Origin: Bacteroidales bacterium
GTDB taxonomy: Bacteria; Bacteroidota; Bacteroidia; Bacteroidales; UBA7960
DNA length: 8,743 bases
Assembly: GCA_007130545.1 (NCBI GenBank)
Contig: SLSG01000034.1
Span: forward strand, 1 to 8,743
Reading direction: 5' to 3'
The notes under the pieces were generated by a model. The model was given only the letters and a program-made list of their open reading frames with translations, had not been told where the DNA came from and did no database searches. Positions 6,739 to 8,743 of this stretch are shown here, one piece after another (positions within the stretch are counted from its first letter, which is position 1; every line of letters starts with the position of its first letter). The position numbers and the translations under genes are program-made.

Positions 6739-7986
6739 ATGATAAAGGAAACACGCATTGTTCTGAAGAACATCGGAAAGATCAACCCGGAAAGCATTGA
6801 TGATTACATCGCGGCTGGCGGATACAAGGGCTTGAGAAAAGCCCTGTCGATGGACCCCCTGTCCATAATTGACGAGATGACCGAAGCTGGTTTGCGCGGT
6901 CGGGGCGGGGCGGGCTTCTCCACGGGCATGAAGAAGAAGTTTACCAGCCAGGGCTGCCTGGAATGTCCGCAACGATACGTGGTCGTGAATGCCGATGAAG
7001 GAGAGCCCGGCACGTTCAAGGATCGCGTCATTATGGAACAGGACCCCCACCTCTACATCGAGGGAACGATCATTGCCGGATATTCCATCCAGGCCACCAA
7101 GGGGTTCATTTACATCCGCGCGGAGTATTATGCGTCGATCGACAAAACCCGAAAAGCCATAAAGGCAGCCTACGAAAAGGGATTCCTGGGCAGCAACATC
7201 CTGGGTTCGGGCTTTGATTTCGACCTGGAGATCAAGCTGGGCGCCGGGTCTTACCTTTGCGGGGAAGAGCTGACGATGCTGGAATCCCTGGAGGGCAAGC
7301 GCGGCAACCCACGCATCAAGCCACCCTTCCCGGCCGAAAAAGGCGTGTTCGGCATGCCCACCCTGGTCAACAATGTGGAGACCCTTGCCAATGTGCCCCA
7401 CATCGTACTTAACGGAAAGGACTGGTACCGGCAGTTCGGGACGGAACGCTCCCCCGGAACAAAGGTCTTTACCATCAGCGGGCAGGTCCGACTCCCGGGC
7501 CACTATGAAATCGGACTGGGCGTCACGCTAAGGCAGCTTATTGATGACCTGGCGGGCGGCATGCTGCCGGGCAAAACCTTCAAGGCGGCATTGCTGGGCG
7601 GTGCGGCAGGGACTTTTGTAGACGCAAGCATGCTCGACGAGAAAATGACCTATGACAACCTGAGGGAAAAAGGCGCGACCCTGGGCTCCGGTGCAGTCAT
7701 CGTCCTGGCTGAGGGAGATTCCGTTTATGACGTCCTGCTCAACTGCCTGCGGTTTTTCCGGCATGAATCATGCGGCAAATGCGTCCCCTGCCGCGTAGGC
7801 ACCTCCCTGCTGGTCAGGGAGACCGAAAACCTGAAAAACGTGGCGGCAGGCAAAGCCCTGCTCGATCGCATGGTCCGCGAATCGGAAATCATGGCAGCCA
7901 CCTCCCTTTGTCCACTGGGACAGTCCCCCATCCTGCCGCTGGAATCTGCGGCCAGGTATTTTGAATCCGAGCTGGTTTCCGGCTAG
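6739..7986 (+). CDS. NuoF-like FMN/NADH-binding [4Fe-4S] subunit
   Basis: This 415-residue protein belongs to the complex I 51-kDa (NuoF/HoxF/FdsB) family and should carry FMN, bind NAD(H) and pass electrons through one [4Fe-4S] cluster. Motifs in order: GLRGRGGAGFSTGMK (51-65) and NADEGEPGTFKDR (84-96) for nucleotide/FMN binding, GAGSYLCGEELTMLES (168-183), NNVETL (211-216), then the cluster site ESCGKCVPCRVG with Cys345, Cys348 and Cys351 and the distal Cys391 in SLCPLG. All four ligands are present. It lacks the N-terminal thioredoxin-like domain seen in FdsB/HoxF/HydB-type proteins and the C-terminal 2x[4Fe-4S] ferredoxin extension of bifurcating HydB-type subunits, so it is the minimal NuoF form. 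Its NuoE-like partner is encoded just upstream, and the gap to the next gene is 96 bp. It is probably an NAD(H) diaphorase subunit of a soluble enzyme; direct NAD coupling is more likely than ferredoxin-based bifurcation, by inference. Confidence 0.92.
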   Translation: MIKETRIVLKNIGKINPESIDDYIAAGGYKGLRKALSMDPLSIIDEMTEAGLRGRGGAGFSTGMKKKFTSQGCLECPQRYVVVNADEGEPGTFKDRVIMEQDPHLYIEGTIIAGYSIQATKGFIYIRAEYYASIDKTRKAIKAAYEKGFLGSNILGSGFDFDLEIKLGAGSYLCGEELTMLESLEGKRGNPRIKPPFPAEKGVFGMPTLVNNVETLANVPHIVLNGKDWYRQFGTERSPGTKVFTISGQVRLPGHYEIGLGVTLRQLIDDLAGGMLPGKTFKAALLGGAAGTFVDASMLDEKMTYDNLREKGATLGSGAVIVLAEGDSVYDVLLNCLRFFRHESCGKCVPCRVGTSLLVRETENLKNVAAGKALLDRMVRESEIMAATSLCPLGQSPILPLESAARYFESELVSG

Positions 7987-8082
7987 CCAGCGTGCCGTTT
8001 CCCGGATGTATTGCCCGCCCATCCGACAAAAAAACAATAACAAAACCAAGGTGTGCGCACCGAACAACCAAAACGACCCGGT

Positions 8083-8743
8083 ATGTCCAAACAAGTCACG
8101 ATCACAATAGACAAGCAGAAAATAACGGCCCCGGCCGGTGCAAACCTGCTGCAGGTGGCCAAAGCGAACGGTATTGCCATTCCGAACCTGTGCTACCATA
8201 AAAAACTGAGTCCGACCGGCGCCTGCCGCCTTTGCGTGGTGAAGATCAAGGACATGCGTGGCTTGGTTGCCTCCTGCACGGTCGGCCTGGCAGATGGCAT
8301 GGAGGTCACGGCTTTTGACCAGGAGCTGGAAGAGGCCCGGAAATATCTGCTGGACTACCTGCTGGCCGAGCACAATGAAGCATACGACGGTTCCTATGCC
8401 GATGAGTTCCGGGAGCTGATCTTCCGCTACGGGCTCGACAAAAAGGAAAACCGCCGTTTCCCGTCTATCTGGAAGGAAATGGCTTATCCAAAAGACGAGA
8501 CCTCCCCTGTGCTTAGCTACGACGCCTCCAAGTGCATCAAGTGTTTCCGTTGTATTAAAGCCTGCGACGAGGTGCAGGGCAAGAACGTGCTCTCATTCAC
8601 CAACCGGGGCATCACCTCCTATATCATCGGGGGCTTCGACAAATGGGGGGAGAGCGAATGCGACGGCTGCGGGGAGTGCATACAGCTTTGCCCGACAGGC
8701 GCCATCGTCGAAAAGCCACATCGCAGCGTGGTCAATATCGAAA
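8083..8743 (+). CDS. NuoG/formate dehydrogenase alpha-like iron-sulfur protein, N-terminal part only
   Basis: The frame is open to the right edge, giving the first 220 residues; the 3' end lies outside. The start ATG at 8083 gives MSKQVTITID, typical of this family, and an in-frame stop at 8038 limits upstream extension. A plant-type [2Fe-2S] domain uses Cys37, Cys48, Cys51 and Cys65. The next region normally holds a His(Cys)3 [4Fe-4S] site; here His97 remains in LLAEHNEAYDG but no cysteine follows until 151. Two classical [4Fe-4S] motifs are then intact: CIKCFRCIKAC (Cys151, 154, 157, 161) and CDGCGECIQLCP (Cys193, 196, 199, 203). The connecting text (RYGL, RRFP, CDEVQG, FTNRG, CPTGAIVEK) is most like the N-terminus of cytoplasmic formate dehydrogenase alpha subunits, which continue into a molybdopterin domain. 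NuoG, [FeFe]-hydrogenase HydA and HoxU share this N-terminal layout, so final identity depends on sequence beyond the window. Confidence 0.8.
   Translation, partial: MSKQVTITIDKQKITAPAGANLLQVAKANGIAIPNLCYHKKLSPTGACRLCVVKIKDMRGLVASCTVGLADGMEVTAFDQELEEARKYLLDYLLAEHNEAYDGSYADEFRELIFRYGLDKKENRRFPSIWKEMAYPKDETSPVLSYDASKCIKCFRCIKACDEVQGKNVLSFTNRGITSYIIGGFDKWGESECDGCGECIQLCPTGAIVEKPHRSVVNIE

Noticed and set aside
6649..7503. Open frame of 284 codons on the minus strand
   Set aside because: It is antisense to the NuoF-like gene, whose FMN and cluster motifs are unambiguous on the plus strand.
8053..8060. GTGCGCAC palindrome between the NuoF-like gene and the last gene
   Set aside because: An 8-bp palindrome in a GC-rich spacer is easily due to chance, and there is no adjacent T run or second copy to suggest a terminator or operator.
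7768..8373. Open frame of 201 codons on the minus strand across the gap between the NuoF-like gene and the last gene
   Set aside because: Both overlapped plus-strand genes have clear motifs, and the antisense product has no recognisable feature.

Overview
The window reads as a chromosomal piece from an anaerobic or facultative member of the Bacteroidota, probably Bacteroidales-like. The signs are a candidate promoter matching the Bacteroidota -33/-7 consensus (TTTG, then TAnnTTTG), starts without a convincing Shine-Dalgarno sequence, and a helicase-nuclease that opens and is arranged like the AddA-type proteins of that phylum. The assignment is inference from sequence style; no marker gene is present.

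Layout. Positions 1-285 hold no convincing gene but are dense in inverted repeats, followed by the candidate promoter. Positions 286-2202 (+) encode a multi-pass membrane protein of the O-antigen ligase/Wzy_C superfamily with a C-terminal TPR domain; it is clearly more AT-rich than the rest. Convergent to it with an 18-bp gap, 2221-2688 (-) encodes a small CYTH-domain phosphohydrolase. Divergent from that across 45 bp, 2734-6054 (+) encodes a complete AddA/RecB-like UvrD-family helicase with a C-terminal PD-(D/E)XK nuclease domain. After a 199-bp intergenic region comes a probable operon running off the right edge: a NuoE-like [2Fe-2S] subunit (6254-6712), a NuoF-like FMN/NADH-binding [4Fe-4S] subunit (6739-7986), and the N-terminal 220 residues of a NuoG/formate-dehydrogenase-alpha-like iron-sulfur protein (8083 to the edge).

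How they work together. The last three genes look like the diaphorase module plus catalytic subunit of an NAD-linked soluble oxidoreductase, most likely an NAD-dependent formate dehydrogenase (FdsGBA-type order). The catalytic domain lies beyond the window, so an [FeFe]-hydrogenase or a HoxU-type subunit is not excluded. The most notable molecular feature is in this third gene: the region that normally binds the His(Cys)3 [4Fe-4S] cluster keeps the histidine but has lost all three cysteines, while the other cluster sites are intact. The ligase, CYTH and helicase genes have no evident link to this operon.

I found no CRISPR array, tRNA, rRNA, complete insertion sequence or defence cassette, and no clear case for a wholly new system. 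The items most worth a second look are the cysteine-less cluster site, the structured non-coding region at 1-177, and the short in-frame repeat in the helicase-nuclease linker.
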